From: Mycobacterium simulans
Lineage (GTDB): Bacteria > Actinomycetota > Actinomycetes > Mycobacteriales > Mycobacteriaceae
Length of the DNA: 64,000 nt
Direction: 5' to 3'
Assembly (NCBI RefSeq): GCF_900232995.1
Contig: NZ_OCVX01000003.1
Location: 1,041,869 to 1,105,868, forward strand
Under the pieces are notes generated by a model. The model worked only from the letters and a program-made list of their open reading frames with translations, did not search any database and was not told the origin of the DNA. Both the position numbers and the translations under genes were made by a program. Positions 44,126 to 52,812 of the stretch are shown piece by piece. Every line of letters starts with the position of its first letter. Position 1 is the stretch's first letter.

Positions 44126-44192
44126 CCAACTGCTCTGGGACGACTGGGCACTCCTGGAAGCAGCCCGGTGCAACGAGGGGAATCATTGAGTC

Positions 44193-44654
44193 ATGAGCAC
44201 TGCGGATAGTGGTATGGAGTCATCGGCAGGTGCATACAGCGAGGAAGACGACGACCAACTCCAGCCAGCAGATACCCTCATCGACCGCGGCGTCGACGAC
44301 GTACTCGACGAAGGATATTCGCCGCCCGAACGACTGTACGGACGTGGCTCCTTCGGCACTTCGCGTGAAAGTTTGGACCAGCTGCTTGCGGAGGAGGTAC
44401 AGGATCCCGCAACGCGGCTAAATGTTGCGTTCGACAAAGATGAGCAGCAACGATCCGACGAGGCCGAACGTGACGCCGAATTCCCACCGCAAGGCGAGGT
44501 GGGACGCGCGCGAGCGGGTCGACTTATCGCACCGGACCATGGGTTTGGCGAAGACGTCGAGGCAGAACTGCTGGCCGAGGACGTCGGCATCAGCGGAGGC
44601 GCCGCGTCCGCCGAGGAGGCCGCTGTGCACATCATCGAGGATGCGGACTACTGA
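44193..44654 (+). CDS. DUF5709 family acidic protein
   Basis: A 153-residue highly acidic, cytosolic-looking protein. Typical DUF5709 blocks: EEDDDQLQPADTLIDRGVDD, LDEGYSPPERL, VGRARAGRLIAPDHGF and a C-terminal EEAAVHIIEDADY. The function is unknown; low-complexity acidic composition suggests a flexible or stress-related protein. It may be co-transcribed with the CapA-like gene 57 bases downstream. Confidence 0.8.
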   Translation: MSTADSGMESSAGAYSEEDDDQLQPADTLIDRGVDDVLDEGYSPPERLYGRGSFGTSRESLDQLLAEEVQDPATRLNVAFDKDEQQRSDEAERDAEFPPQGEVGRARAGRLIAPDHGFGEDVEAELLAEDVGISGGAASAEEAAVHIIEDADY

Positions 44655-44711
44655 CGGCGCACGTGGATGCGGCGCTGGTGACTTTGGGCGGCTGTTACGG
44701 GACTTGCAACC

Positions 44712-45851
44712 GTGGTCGATCACCCCAACGTGATGACAGTCCTGTTGGGGGGCGACGTCATGCTCGGACGCGGCGTCGACCAGATCCTTCCGCATCCAGG
44801 AGACCCGGCGTTACGTGAACCCTATGTCCGCGATGCGCGCCGCTACGTCGAGATGGCCGAGCTGGCCAACGGACCCATACCGCGCCCCGTCGCCTGGGGA
44901 TGGCCCTGGGGTGACGCCGCGGAGATCCTCGAAGAGCTTGCGCCCGATGTGCGGCTGATCAATCTGGAGACCACGATCACCGCCGGTGGCGAATTCGCGG
45001 ACCGCAAGGGGGTTCACTATCGATTGCATCCAGACAATCTCCCCGCGGTGACCGCGATCCGGCCCGATGTATGCGCGCTGGCCAATAACCACATTCTCGA
45101 TTTCGGTCGCCGTGGCTTGACCGACACGTGCGACGCGCTCGCCGCAGCCGGGATCCACGGCGTCGGGGCGGGCCCCAACTTGGAAGCCGCACAGCGCCTC
45201 GCGGTGATCACGCCGCGCGGCAACCAACGGGTGATCATCGGCTCGGTTTGCATGAAATCCTGCGGGGTTCCCGGATCATGGGCAGCGCACCGCGACCAGC
45301 CGGGGGTGTGGCTGATCCGGGATCCGACGACGCGTAGTAGCGCCGACGATGTCGCGGCACGGCTACTCCCGCTCAAGCGCAGCGGTGATGTTGCGGTCGT
45401 TTCGGTGCCTTGGGGATCCAACTGGGGCTACGGAGTGGGGGTGAGTGATATCCAGTTCGCGCACCAATTGATCGACGCCGGCATCGACATCGTGCATGGG
45501 CATTCCTCACATCACCCTCGGCCGATCGAGATATATCGCGGCAAACCGATCCTCTACGGCTGCGGCGATGTCATCGATGACTACGAAGGCATCGGCGGAC
45601 ATGAGTCCTACCGCTCCGAATTGCGGCTGTTATATCTGATCTCGATCGATCTCGGAGGCGGCGGACTCACCGCGCTGCGGATGCTGCCGCTACGCGTACG
45701 GAAGATGCGCCTCGAGCACATCGTCGGGACCGACGCCGAGTGGCTACGCGAAACAATGGAGCACATCAGTAGCCGATTCGGAATCGATGTTGTGGCAACT
45801 CAAGACGGATTGCTAGCGGTCTTCGCCCGAGGCGCTCAGACGAAGAGTTGA
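44712..45851 (+). CDS. CapA-like (poly-gamma-glutamate biosynthesis type) metallophosphatase
   Basis: GTG 44712 gives 379 residues; start chosen because the N-terminus VDHPNVMTVLLGGDVMLG aligns with Rv0574c as I recall it. CapA/PGA_cap motifs: GGDVMLGRGVDQ, LINLETTIT, ALANNHILDFG, and GHSSHHPRPIEIYRGKPILYG with the metal-binding His residues. CapA proteins are metal-dependent hydrolase-like enzymes tied to cell-surface polymers. Rv0574c belongs to the DosR (hypoxia) regulon in M. tuberculosis, and a DUF1918 gene, also of that regulon, follows here. Confidence 0.85.
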   Translation: MVDHPNVMTVLLGGDVMLGRGVDQILPHPGDPALREPYVRDARRYVEMAELANGPIPRPVAWGWPWGDAAEILEELAPDVRLINLETTITAGGEFADRKGVHYRLHPDNLPAVTAIRPDVCALANNHILDFGRRGLTDTCDALAAAGIHGVGAGPNLEAAQRLAVITPRGNQRVIIGSVCMKSCGVPGSWAAHRDQPGVWLIRDPTTRSSADDVAARLLPLKRSGDVAVVSVPWGSNWGYGVGVSDIQFAHQLIDAGIDIVHGHSSHHPRPIEIYRGKPILYGCGDVIDDYEGIGGHESYRSELRLLYLISIDLGGGGLTALRMLPLRVRKMRLEHIVGTDAEWLRETMEHISSRFGIDVVATQDGLLAVFARGAQTKS

Positions 45852-45863
45852 CCCGGATCGCGC

Positions 45864-46094
45864 CTATGCGAACCGCGACTTCGGCCGCGTGTCCGCCTGC
45901 TGTTGTTCGGCGGCCGTGACGACAATCGCATCCGAGCCAGGAAACACGGTGGCCTCGTGCCCGGTAGCCTGCCACCGCACCACGTACGGCGGTGAACCGT
46001 TTTCCCCATGCACCTCGATGATCAACCCACGCTGATCGGCCAACTCGGTTGTTGTGCCCTTGACCACCAGCCAGTCGCCAACGTCAGCCTTCAT
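45864..46094 (-). CDS. DUF1918 family protein (Rv0569-like)
   Basis: ATG 46092-46094 with ribosome site GGAAGGAG gives 76 residues. The DUF1918 pattern is complete: KADVGDWLVVKGTTTELADQ, RGLIIEVHGENGSPPYVVRW and DAIVVTAAEQQQADTR (in parts). These small beta-rich proteins are DosR-induced in M. tuberculosis (Rv0569, Rv2302 by recall). A DosR-box-like sequence lies upstream at 46238-46257, shared with the archease gene. Confidence 0.88.
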   Translation of the reverse strand: MKADVGDWLVVKGTTTELADQRGLIIEVHGENGSPPYVVRWQATGHEATVFPGSDAIVVTAAEQQQADTRPKSRFA

Positions 46095-46237
46095 TGCCTG
46101 CTCCTTCCCACGGATTTCGATCATTAGCGGCTTATCGCGCCGCGACCAGGGTGATAAGTCATCACCTTGGCCCGGCCGAAAGACGTGTTGTGGGCACAGG
46201 TTCCCCGACGCTTGATATGGGTCAAATGATAACTCGA

Positions 46238-46257
46238 CAAAGGACTTTAGCCACGTG
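46238..46257. promoter_or_regulatory. DosR-box-like sequence between DUF1918 and archease genes
   Basis: ACAAAGGACTTTAGCCACGT-type sequence (core AGGACTTTAGCCAC at 46241-46254) fits the left half and centre of the DosR consensus GGGACTWWAGTCCC; the right half is weaker. It lies in the 285-base region between two divergent genes whose M. tuberculosis relatives are in the DosR regulon. Confidence 0.55.
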
Positions 46258-46379
46258 CGGCCGGACGATGACGGCCAAAACGTGGGGTTGATCAGCACAA
46301 ATACTCCGGGGACTGCAAGCTCGCCGTGGTCCCGACCCTTGAACATCAGAGTGCCAGACCTGTAGACCAGAAAGAGAGT

Positions 46380-46802
46380 ATGGCGGAGACGGCGTCAGGG
46401 CATCGGACGGTTCCGCAAACAGCGGATCTGAGGATCGAGGCGTGGGCGCCCACCCGCGACGGCTGCATCAGGCAGGCGGTGCTTGGCGCCGTCGAAAGCT
46501 TCCTAGATATGTCCTTGGCTCGTCCACAACGCTCTCGCGGATGCCGGCTGGTCGCCGACCGGGACGACGACCTGCTGGTGGCCGTGCTCGACGAGGTCAT
46601 CTACCGCCTTGACACCGCCTGTGAAGCCCCCGTTGATGTTGATCTGCAGGACTTCGACGGTGGTGTCGAGGTGTGTTTCGCGATGGCGGATGCGGGCACC
46701 CTTCCCCAAGTGGGTGCCGTACCCAAGGCGGTGTCGCTCACCGAGCTTCGCCTGACGTTGGACCAAAACTGCTGGCGGTGCTCGGTGACCCTTGATGTGT
46801 GA
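46380..46802 (+). CDS. Archease-like protein (partner of RtcB)
   Basis: ATG 46380 gives 140 residues. GHRTVPQTADLRIEAWAPTR is the archease N-terminus (HTADV block), and AVPKAVSLTELRL and SVTLDV match the C-terminal block (KAVTYHxL). Acidic residues in DRDDDLLVAVLDEVIYRLD could bind metal. Archease speeds guanylylation of RtcB RNA ligase. It is 13 bases before the rtcB gene, so the two are translated together. It resembles Rv2630 (by recall), a hypoxia-induced protein. Confidence 0.85.
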   Translation: MAETASGHRTVPQTADLRIEAWAPTRDGCIRQAVLGAVESFLDMSLARPQRSRGCRLVADRDDDLLVAVLDEVIYRLDTACEAPVDVDLQDFDGGVEVCFAMADAGTLPQVGAVPKAVSLTELRLTLDQNCWRCSVTLDV

Positions 46803-46815
46803 TTGAGGCGGACCC

Positions 46816-48237
46816 GTGAAGATTGTCCAGGAGACTCCGTATCGGTTCCGGATAGAGCAACAAGGCAACATGCGAGTGCCCGGGATCGTGTTCGCATCGA
46901 AGTCGATCCTGCCGAACGAACCCAGCGATATGGCGCTGGCCCAGGTAGCCAACGTCGCCGCGCTGCCCGGAATCGTCCGCGCCTCGTATGCGATGCCCGA
47001 CGTCCACTGGGGATACGGCTTTCCGATTGGCGGCGTGGCGGCAACCGATCTCGATGCCGGAGGGGTCATCTCACCCGGCGGGGTGGGCTTTGACATCTCG
47101 TGCGGTGTGCGTCTGCTGGTGTGCCGAGATCTGGACCGAGATCGGCTGCGCCCGCGGATCCGCGAGGTGCTGGACGATCTTGACCGCGAAATACCGCGTG
47201 GCGTGGGCACCGGAGGCGTGTGGCGGTTGCCGCACCGCGGTTTGCTGCACGAGGTGTTGACCGGGGGCGCCCGGTTCGCCGTGGAGCAGGGCCACGGCGT
47301 GGCCCGGGACTTGGAGCGCTGCGAGGACGGCGGCGCGTTGGAGGGTGCCGACGCCGCCACAATCAGCGACCGTGCCGTCGAACGCGGGCTCGGGCAGATC
47401 GGCAGCCTCGGATCGGGCAACCATTTCCTGGAAGTCCAAGCCGTGGACCACATCTACGACACTGCCGCGGCCGCCCAGATGGGCCTGGCCGAAGGCGCCG
47501 TCTGCGTGATGATTCATACCGGCTCGCGCGGCCTGGGGCACCAGATCTGCACCGACCATGTCCAGAAGATGGAAAAAGCCATGAGCCGCTACAACATTCA
47601 GGTGTCCGCTCGCCAATTGGCCTGCGTGCCGGTCCGCTCTCCCGAGGGCCAGGCGTATTTGGCGGCGATGTCCGCGGCCGCGAACTACGGACGCACCAAT
47701 CGGCAACTACTCACCGAGGCAACGCGCCGGGTATTCGAAGCACGCACCGGCGCATCGCTAGATCTCTTGTACGACGTCTCACACAACCTCGCCAAAATCG
47801 AGGCACATCCTGTCGACGGCCGGTTGCGCACCTTATGCGTACATCGGAAAGGCGCGACTCGCTCGCTGCCGCCGCATCACCCGGACCTACCGGCCGAATT
47901 CGCGGAAGTCGGTCAACCCGTCCTGATCCCGGGCACGATGGGCACCGCCTCCTATGTGCTCGCGGGAGTCCCCGACAACCCTGCGTTCGATTCCACCGCT
48001 CACGGCGCCGGCCGACTGCAGAGCCGCCACTTGGCCGCGCGCCAGACCAGCGGCGCGGCGCTGCGCAACGTCCTCGAGCGACGCGGGATCCTCGTCCGGG
48101 GCAGGTCCACCCGGGGGCTCGCCGAGGAAAAGCCCGAGGCGTACAAGGACGTCGACGCCGTCGTCGATGCCAGCCACCGCGCTGGGCTCGCCTATAAGGT
48201 CGTCCGGCTTGTCCCGCTGGGAGTGGTGAAAGGGTGA
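46816..48237 (+). CDS. rtcB: RtcB RNA-splicing ligase
   Basis: A 473-residue RtcB. Metal and GMP motifs: [27 protein letters not shown] (Mn-binding Cys), [31 protein letters not shown] and TAHGAGR with the guanylylated His near residue 396. RtcB joins 2',3'-cyclic phosphate or 3'-phosphate to 5'-OH RNA ends, repairing cleaved RNA (for example tRNA cut by toxins). Start GTG 46816. The archease gene immediately upstream supports function. Resembles Rv2631. Confidence 0.94.
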   Translation: MKIVQETPYRFRIEQQGNMRVPGIVFASKSILPNEPSDMALAQVANVAALPGIVRASYAMPDVHWGYGFPIGGVAATDLDAGGVISPGGVGFDISCGVRLLVCRDLDRDRLRPRIREVLDDLDREIPRGVGTGGVWRLPHRGLLHEVLTGGARFAVEQGHGVARDLERCEDGGALEGADAATISDRAVERGLGQIGSLGSGNHFLEVQAVDHIYDTAAAAQMGLAEGAVCVMIHTGSRGLGHQICTDHVQKMEKAMSRYNIQVSARQLACVPVRSPEGQAYLAAMSAAANYGRTNRQLLTEATRRVFEARTGASLDLLYDVSHNLAKIEAHPVDGRLRTLCVHRKGATRSLPPHHPDLPAEFAEVGQPVLIPGTMGTASYVLAGVPDNPAFDSTAHGAGRLQSRHLAARQTSGAALRNVLERRGILVRGRSTRGLAEEKPEAYKDVDAVVDASHRAGLAYKVVRLVPLGVVKG

Positions 48238-48252
48238 GCACGCGTCGCGGCG

Positions 48253-48316
48253 GCGCGAGCAGACGCAGAAGCATCCGACACGCCGCAGAAATTGGCGATT
48301 TTGCGTCTGCTCGCGC
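48253..48316. terminator. Perfect 15-bp inverted repeat between convergent rtcB and aldolase genes
   Basis: GCGCGAGCAGACGCA (48253-48267) pairs with TGCGTCTGCTCGCGC (48302-48316), with a 34-base loop. It lies in the 115-base gap between two convergent genes, so a bidirectional terminator is likely. There is no U-tract. Similar GCGAGCAGACGCAAAA-type words are common in mycobacterial gaps (recollection), so it may be a dispersed element. Confidence 0.65.
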
Positions 48317-48352
48317 ATGGCAGGATTAGCTCACTGTTCGCGTGCTGTGGTT

Positions 48353-49246
48353 TCAGCCGGCGACGGAGGCCTCATAGATCGACTGGATCGCCTTGTCGAG
48401 TGTGGCGTTGAACTGCTCGTCGGACTGGTCGACGAGGAGCCCCTCGGTCAGCGCACGGCTGAAGCTGGCAATCACTCCCGTGTTCTGCGCCAGCAGCTTG
48501 TTGGCCTGCTCCCGGGAGTAGCCGCCGGAGAGCGCAACCACCCGCATCACCTTCGGATGTTCGACCAGAGCACGGTAATGGTTGACCTCGCTCGGCAAAC
48601 TTAACTTGAGCATCACGCCCTGCCCGTGCGGCACGGCTTCAAGTTGCTTGGTGATTTCATCGCGCAAGATGTCCTCGGCCTGCGCCTTGTCCGAGATCGA
48701 GATGGTGACCTCAGGTTCGACGATGGGCACCAGGCCGTGCGACAACACCTGGCGGCCGACCTCGAACTGCTGGGCGACCACCGCCGCGATGCCGTCAGCG
48801 TTGGCGCCGCCGATCACCGACCGTGCCTTGGTGCCGAAAACGCCCTTGCGCACCGCCCGCTCCAACAACTCATCCAGCCCAGGTATCGGCTTCATCAGCT
48901 GCACATCGTCGGACGTCTCAGCTAGTCCCTTGTCGATTTTGAGGATGGGCACGACCCCCTTGGTCTCCCATAGGTAGGTGGTCGACGGCTGCCCCCCGAT
49001 CTCGCGGTCCATGGTCTGCTCGAACAAGATCGACGCCAGCACCCGTTCGCCGTTGAACACCGGGGACGTGATGATCCGCGACCGCATCTGGTGAATGAGG
49101 TCGAACATCTCCTTCTCGCAGGAGTACGCGTTGTCTTCGATGCCGTACAGGCGCAACGCCTTTGGCGTTGAGCCGCCGCTTTGGTCGAGCGCTGCGATGA
49201 ATCCCTTGCCCGACGTCATCCGGTCCGCTTGCTTTTCGTTCGTCAT
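48353..49246 (-). CDS. Class I fructose-bisphosphate aldolase
   Basis: ATG 49244-49246, after GGGGAGTGGAGAA, gives 297 residues (a GTG 12 bases upstream is possible). The class I Schiff-base signatures are present: GKGFIAALDQSGGSTPKAL, GVVPILKIDKGL, LVPIVEPEVTISI (Glu-x-Glu) and MLKLSLPSEVNHY with the Schiff-base Lys, then VVALSGGYSR. It cleaves fructose 1,6-bisphosphate in glycolysis or its reverse. Mycobacteria mainly use a class II enzyme, so this is a second type. Confidence 0.9.
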   Translation of the reverse strand: MTNEKQADRMTSGKGFIAALDQSGGSTPKALRLYGIEDNAYSCEKEMFDLIHQMRSRIITSPVFNGERVLASILFEQTMDREIGGQPSTTYLWETKGVVPILKIDKGLAETSDDVQLMKPIPGLDELLERAVRKGVFGTKARSVIGGANADGIAAVVAQQFEVGRQVLSHGLVPIVEPEVTISISDKAQAEDILRDEITKQLEAVPHGQGVMLKLSLPSEVNHYRALVEHPKVMRVVALSGGYSREQANKLLAQNTGVIASFSRALTEGLLVDQSDEQFNATLDKAIQSIYEASVAG

Positions 49247-49406
49247 GGAATTCTCCACTCCCCTGTGGCCATCACACGCGACGCCCCACAGTCAGACTCG
49301 AATACTGCCGATCGTATTCGGCCTTCCTCTGCACGGCCAGGTCGCCGTCAGGCCCCGAGGCCGCCGCAGCGCCGCTGGGTCGAACAACTCGCGTGGCCAG
49401 TGCCGA

Positions 49407-50399
49407 TTAGTCGCTGGGCAGCGCACGGTGCTCGATCAGATCGCGCAGACCTCCTCCACCGAGTCGCTCACGAAACGCCTGCGCCGTGTAGCCGATCGCC
49501 GTCGCGTCGGTGCGGGCACGCACGGTCGCAGAGCGAGGCAGGTGGAATAGCACGCCCATCTCGCCGAAGTAATCCCCGCGCCCGGCAACTTTGACCAATT
49601 CCTCACCGCCGTCGGCTAATTCGTGCACGATGTCGAACTCGCCTTCGGACACCACGTAGATCAGATCACCCATCGTGCTCTGTTCGAACAGCACCTCACC
49701 GGCCTTCAATTGCACAGTTTCGGGCTCGCGATTCGCGTCGGCGAAATCTGGTGCCAGCTCAACGACGCGATCGGCCATCGGCAGCATCCGGCTGTCGTGG
49801 GTCGCGACCACCACCACACGGTCACCGTCGGCGAGTTCGCGGATCAGCCGCAGCACCTCCTCCACCTGGATGAAGTCGAGGTGTGCGGTGGGTTCGTCGG
49901 CGAGGATCAAGAGCGGATCCAGCGCAATCGCGCGGGCGACTGCGACGCGTTGTTGCTGCCCGCCGCTCAGGTCGCCCGGTCGGTGTTTCATCCGCTCCGC
50001 AAGATTCACGCGGGTCAGCAATTCCTCGGCACGCTGACGCGCGGCAGCGCGCGACCACCCAGCCGATCGCAGCGGAACCATCACGTTCTCGACGGCGCTG
50101 AGGCTGGGCACAAGGTTGAACGACTGGAAGACGATGCCCACCTTGTCGCGCCGGTACTTCGCCAGCGCGGGGCCCTCCAGAGTCGTGATGTCGACGTCCT
50201 CGAACTTGATCGCCCCGGACTTCGGCCGCAGGATGCCGCCGAGGCAGGACAGCAGCGTCGTTTTCCCACAGCCACTGGGCCCGAGCAAGAGCACCAACGA
50301 TCCGGCTTCGACGTCGAGGTTCAATCCGTTGATCGGCCGCAGTGCGTATCCGCCGCTGTAGTACTCGACGACGAGGTTCTGAATGCTGAGATCGCCCAC
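49407..50399 (-). CDS. ABC transporter ATPase with C-terminal cyclic-nucleotide-binding domain
   Basis: GTG 50397-50399 gives 330 residues. ATPase motifs: Walker A GPSGCGKTT (about 41-49), Q-loop VFQSFN, signature LSGGQQQRVAVA, Walker B ILADEPTAHLD, and H-loop ATHDSR. Residues about 235-330 are a cNMP-binding domain with the phosphate-binding cassette DYFGEMGVLFHLPRSATVRA (Glu and Arg conserved, so cAMP binding is plausible). It forms an exporter with the permease whose stop is 2 bases upstream. Equivalent to Rv2564 (by recall). Confidence 0.92.
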   Translation of the reverse strand: MGDLSIQNLVVEYYSGGYALRPINGLNLDVEAGSLVLLLGPSGCGKTTLLSCLGGILRPKSGAIKFEDVDITTLEGPALAKYRRDKVGIVFQSFNLVPSLSAVENVMVPLRSAGWSRAAARQRAEELLTRVNLAERMKHRPGDLSGGQQQRVAVARAIALDPLLILADEPTAHLDFIQVEEVLRLIRELADGDRVVVVATHDSRMLPMADRVVELAPDFADANREPETVQLKAGEVLFEQSTMGDLIYVVSEGEFDIVHELADGGEELVKVAGRGDYFGEMGVLFHLPRSATVRARTDATAIGYTAQAFRERLGGGGLRDLIEHRALPSD

Positions 50400-50401
50400 C
50401 G

Positions 50402-51451
50402 CTAGGGACCTCCGAACGCCAGCGCCGGATCGACCGCGACGACGCGTCTTAGTCCTGCGAGGCTGGCGACTAGGCCGATCACGATCGCGACCCCCGGAAG
50501 CGCTAGGTACGCACCGACCGGCACCGCGACGATCATCGGGAACAGCGGCGCGAGCAGCTTCGATAGGAGGACACCCACGATCGCGGCGACCAGCGAGACG
50601 ACCAACGCCTGCAACGCGAGTCCAGCCATGATCGAACGCGTCGGCGTGCCTATCGCCTTGAACACTGCGAAGTCGCGCAGGCGCTCGAGCGCGGAAAGGT
50701 ACACCACCGATCCAACGATCAGCGCCGCCACGATCCACAGCAAGACAGCCACGATCGAGATCGAATTCACCGCGACCCGCAGCGGGCGCAACAGGTCGTT
50801 AACAGCGCCCGCTCGATCGTAGGTCTGGTAGCCGTCCGGGACCTGTCGGTCGGTGCCGACGATGCCGATCGACGTAACCATTGGCTGCCCGTTGTACGAC
50901 ACCTGCTGGAGGCCTTGAGTCGTGAGGAACACATTCGGAATTTTCGCCAGCGCAGTCGAATTCGGCACGATACCGACGATCCGCAAAGTGTGCGCACCGA
51001 TCTGAATTGTGTCGCCGATGCGCCGGCCCAGCGTGCTGGACACCGCGACCTCCCCCGGCCCCGACGGCACCCGGCCCTCCGAGACCTGCGGCATTCCGGG
51101 TCCGTGCTCAGGCGCGCCGAAGGCCGTGACGTTTCGCCCTGACATACCTTCCTTCATGATCGTCCCAACGCAGCCCAGTGGGGCCGCAGCAACGACACCG
51201 GGCGTGGCGGCCACTCGGCCCAGGTCCACGTCTGGGAACGGAGTCGAACCCAGGAATGGTCCGGCAGCGCCGGCTTTGACCACAAATGCATCGACACCCA
51301 GCGAATCGACGGTGTTCCGGGCCTCGACTCGAAAGCCGTTCGCGAGTCCGGTCAAAACGAGCGTCATCCCGAAGATCAGTCCGGTGCTGACGATCGCGAT
51401 GACGAGGCGACGCTTTCGCCATTGCATGTCACGCAACGCAGCAAACAGCAT
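50402..51451 (-). CDS. ABC transporter permease (FtsX/MacB type)
   Basis: A 349-residue permease. One N-terminal helix (RLVIAIVSTGLIFGMTLVLTG) precedes a large extracytoplasmic domain, then three C-terminal helices (AVLLWIVAALIVGSVVYLSAL, GLALQALVVSLVAAIVGVLL, LALPGVAIVIGLVASLAGL). That is the FtsX-like layout of MacB/DevC-type exporters, which move hydrophobic or lipid-like molecules. It is coupled to the following ATPase with the cNMP domain. Equivalent to Rv2563 (by recall). Confidence 0.9.
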   Translation of the reverse strand: MLFAALRDMQWRKRRLVIAIVSTGLIFGMTLVLTGLANGFRVEARNTVDSLGVDAFVVKAGAAGPFLGSTPFPDVDLGRVAATPGVVAAAPLGCVGTIMKEGMSGRNVTAFGAPEHGPGMPQVSEGRVPSGPGEVAVSSTLGRRIGDTIQIGAHTLRIVGIVPNSTALAKIPNVFLTTQGLQQVSYNGQPMVTSIGIVGTDRQVPDGYQTYDRAGAVNDLLRPLRVAVNSISIVAVLLWIVAALIVGSVVYLSALERLRDFAVFKAIGTPTRSIMAGLALQALVVSLVAAIVGVLLSKLLAPLFPMIVAVPVGAYLALPGVAIVIGLVASLAGLRRVVAVDPALAFGGP

Positions 51452-51643
51452 TCCCCGACGCTACCAACGCCTACCTCGTTTCGGGCAGAGTCTCCGCGCA
51501 TTGCGTAGCAGTGCGCCGCGGCCAACCCCGGGATCAAACTCGATCACGGGGCCACGCCTGCGTAGCTCGTTGAGCGGTGCGAAATTTTTTCGACGACATG
51601 TTCGGAAATCGTCACGGACCGCGCGAATAGCGCCCAAGAGAAC

Positions 51644-51649
51644 TAGAAT
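51644..51649 (+). promoter_or_regulatory. -10 element TAGAAT for a leaderless transcript
   Basis: TAGAAT fits the mycobacterial -10 consensus and ends 6 bases before the GTG start at 51656. Transcription should start at or beside the GTG, and no ribosome site is present, so a leaderless message is expected. Confidence 0.6.
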
Positions 51650-51655
51650 CCCCTT

Positions 51656-52033
51656 GTGGCGACCCCGTCGAACCCCTGGGGCGACGAACGACGGTACCTC
51701 TCGCATCAGCTCCGCATGCGAGATCAGATTCTTAGTCACAGGCAGGCTCGCAGGCTCAGCCGCCGCTTCGTCGGCGTCGGCGTCAAAGTCCCGCCGGGGC
51801 GCCTGCAACAGATGCTGGCGGGCGTGCCCGCCTCCGCCTGCGAATTGACGAACGTCAATTTTGCTTTCATAGCGACCCAGCTAGTTCATGAAAAGCGCGT
51901 CGCGAAATTCAATCAACTAAAGCGCCGCAGCACACGCATGGCCATATTCGCGGGCCTGGTCCTCGTCGTGCTGAACTTCCTTTTTTGCATGGCCTACGTC
52001 TTCGTAAACCTGACCCAGCAGTCGTCGCCGTAG
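51656..52033 (+). CDS. Small membrane-anchored protein of unknown function
   Basis: GTG 51656 gives 125 residues. The N-terminal 90 residues are basic and soluble (ERRYLSHQLRMRDQILSHRQARRLSRRF, shown only in part), followed by one transmembrane helix (MAIFAGLVLVVLNFLFCMAYVF in part), with a short outside tail VNLTQQSSP. No family was recognised. It is divergent from the ABC exporter and has its own -10 element. Confidence 0.65.
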   Translation: MATPSNPWGDERRYLSHQLRMRDQILSHRQARRLSRRFVGVGVKVPPGRLQQMLAGVPASACELTNVNFAFIATQLVHEKRVAKFNQLKRRSTRMAIFAGLVLVVLNFLFCMAYVFVNLTQQSSP

Positions 52034-52241
52034 TGAATCACCCTTGTTCCCAGAAACAATGGGAGCGGCACTGACAAACTCGGCTTGTGCAGACTGTCGA
52101 AAGCGGTGGGGTTGCACCGGTGATTATGTCCATGGCCTTGTCGAGATCACGCGGCTAAATTCAGCTCACAAACCTGCAACTGACGTCGGTCGAGCGGAAA
52201 CCACTTAGCCCCAATCAGTTTGATCGAGAGGATCTCCTGCC

Positions 52242-52724
52242 GTGCGCAATAGAGTCTTGGGGTCGCGATCCGGCCCGGTATCCATAGCCCTCTATGTAGC
52301 CCTTCTCGGGGCCCTCTTGGTGATCCTCGTCATCGGCGCCGCGGCCGAGCCCAAGATCGCCGCCGCCGATTCCACGGAGGACTTTCCGATACCGCGCAGG
52401 ATGATCGCCACCACCTGCGACGCCGAACAGATCCTGGCGGCCACCAGGGACACCAGCCCGGTCTACTACCAGCGCTACATGATCGACTACAACAACCACC
52501 CCAACGTCCAGCAGGCGACCCAAGACAAGGCGCACTGGTTCTTCTCGCTCAGCCCGGCCGACCGTCGGGACTACTCCGAACACTTCTACAACGGCGATCC
52601 GCTGTGGTTCGCCTGGCCCAACCACATGAAGATCTTTTTCAACAACAAGGGCGTCGTCGCCAAGTCCACCGACGTCTGCAACAACTACCCGGCCGGCGAC
52701 ATGTCGGTGTGGAACTGGGCTTAG
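52242..52724 (+). CDS. DUF5078 secreted protein
   Basis: GTG 52242 gives 160 residues. A hydrophobic N-terminal segment ([19 protein letters not shown]) ends near [11 protein letters not shown], a signal peptide or anchor. The mature part has [46 protein letters not shown] and [15 protein letters not shown] (shown in parts), the DUF5078 pattern with two Cys. Function is unknown. A tandem repeat follows its TAG. Confidence 0.82.
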   Translation: MRNRVLGSRSGPVSIALYVALLGALLVILVIGAAAEPKIAAADSTEDFPIPRRMIATTCDAEQILAATRDTSPVYYQRYMIDYNNHPNVQQATQDKAHWFFSLSPADRRDYSEHFYNGDPLWFAWPNHMKIFFNNKGVVAKSTDVCNNYPAGDMSVWNWA

Positions 52725-52786
52725 ATCTTCGGGATCTTCGCGATCTTCGGGATCTTCGGGATCTTCGGGATCTTCGGGATCTTCCG
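52724..52786. repeat. Seven tandem 9-bp repeats (GATCTTCGG)
   Basis: Copies start at 52724, 52733, 52742, 52751, 52760, 52769 and 52778; the second ends in C and the seventh in CCG. The array begins on the last base of the DUF5078 stop and lies before the acyltransferase start. It is not coding on the plus strand. It probably varies in copy number. Confidence 0.9.
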
Positions 52787-52812
52787 CAAGACGAGTAAAA
52801 CTACGCAGGCGC

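Noticed and set aside
44676..44704. Two GGGACT/GTGACTTT words upstream of the CapA-like gene as DosR boxes
   Set aside because: Each matches only one half of the consensus, and the second would overlap the leader right before the GTG start; too weak to call.
46150..46166. GGTGAT-N5-ATCACC palindrome upstream of the DUF1918 gene
   Set aside because: A real inverted repeat, but with no adjacent regulator gene and a better explanation (DosR-like box) nearby, I leave it uncalled.
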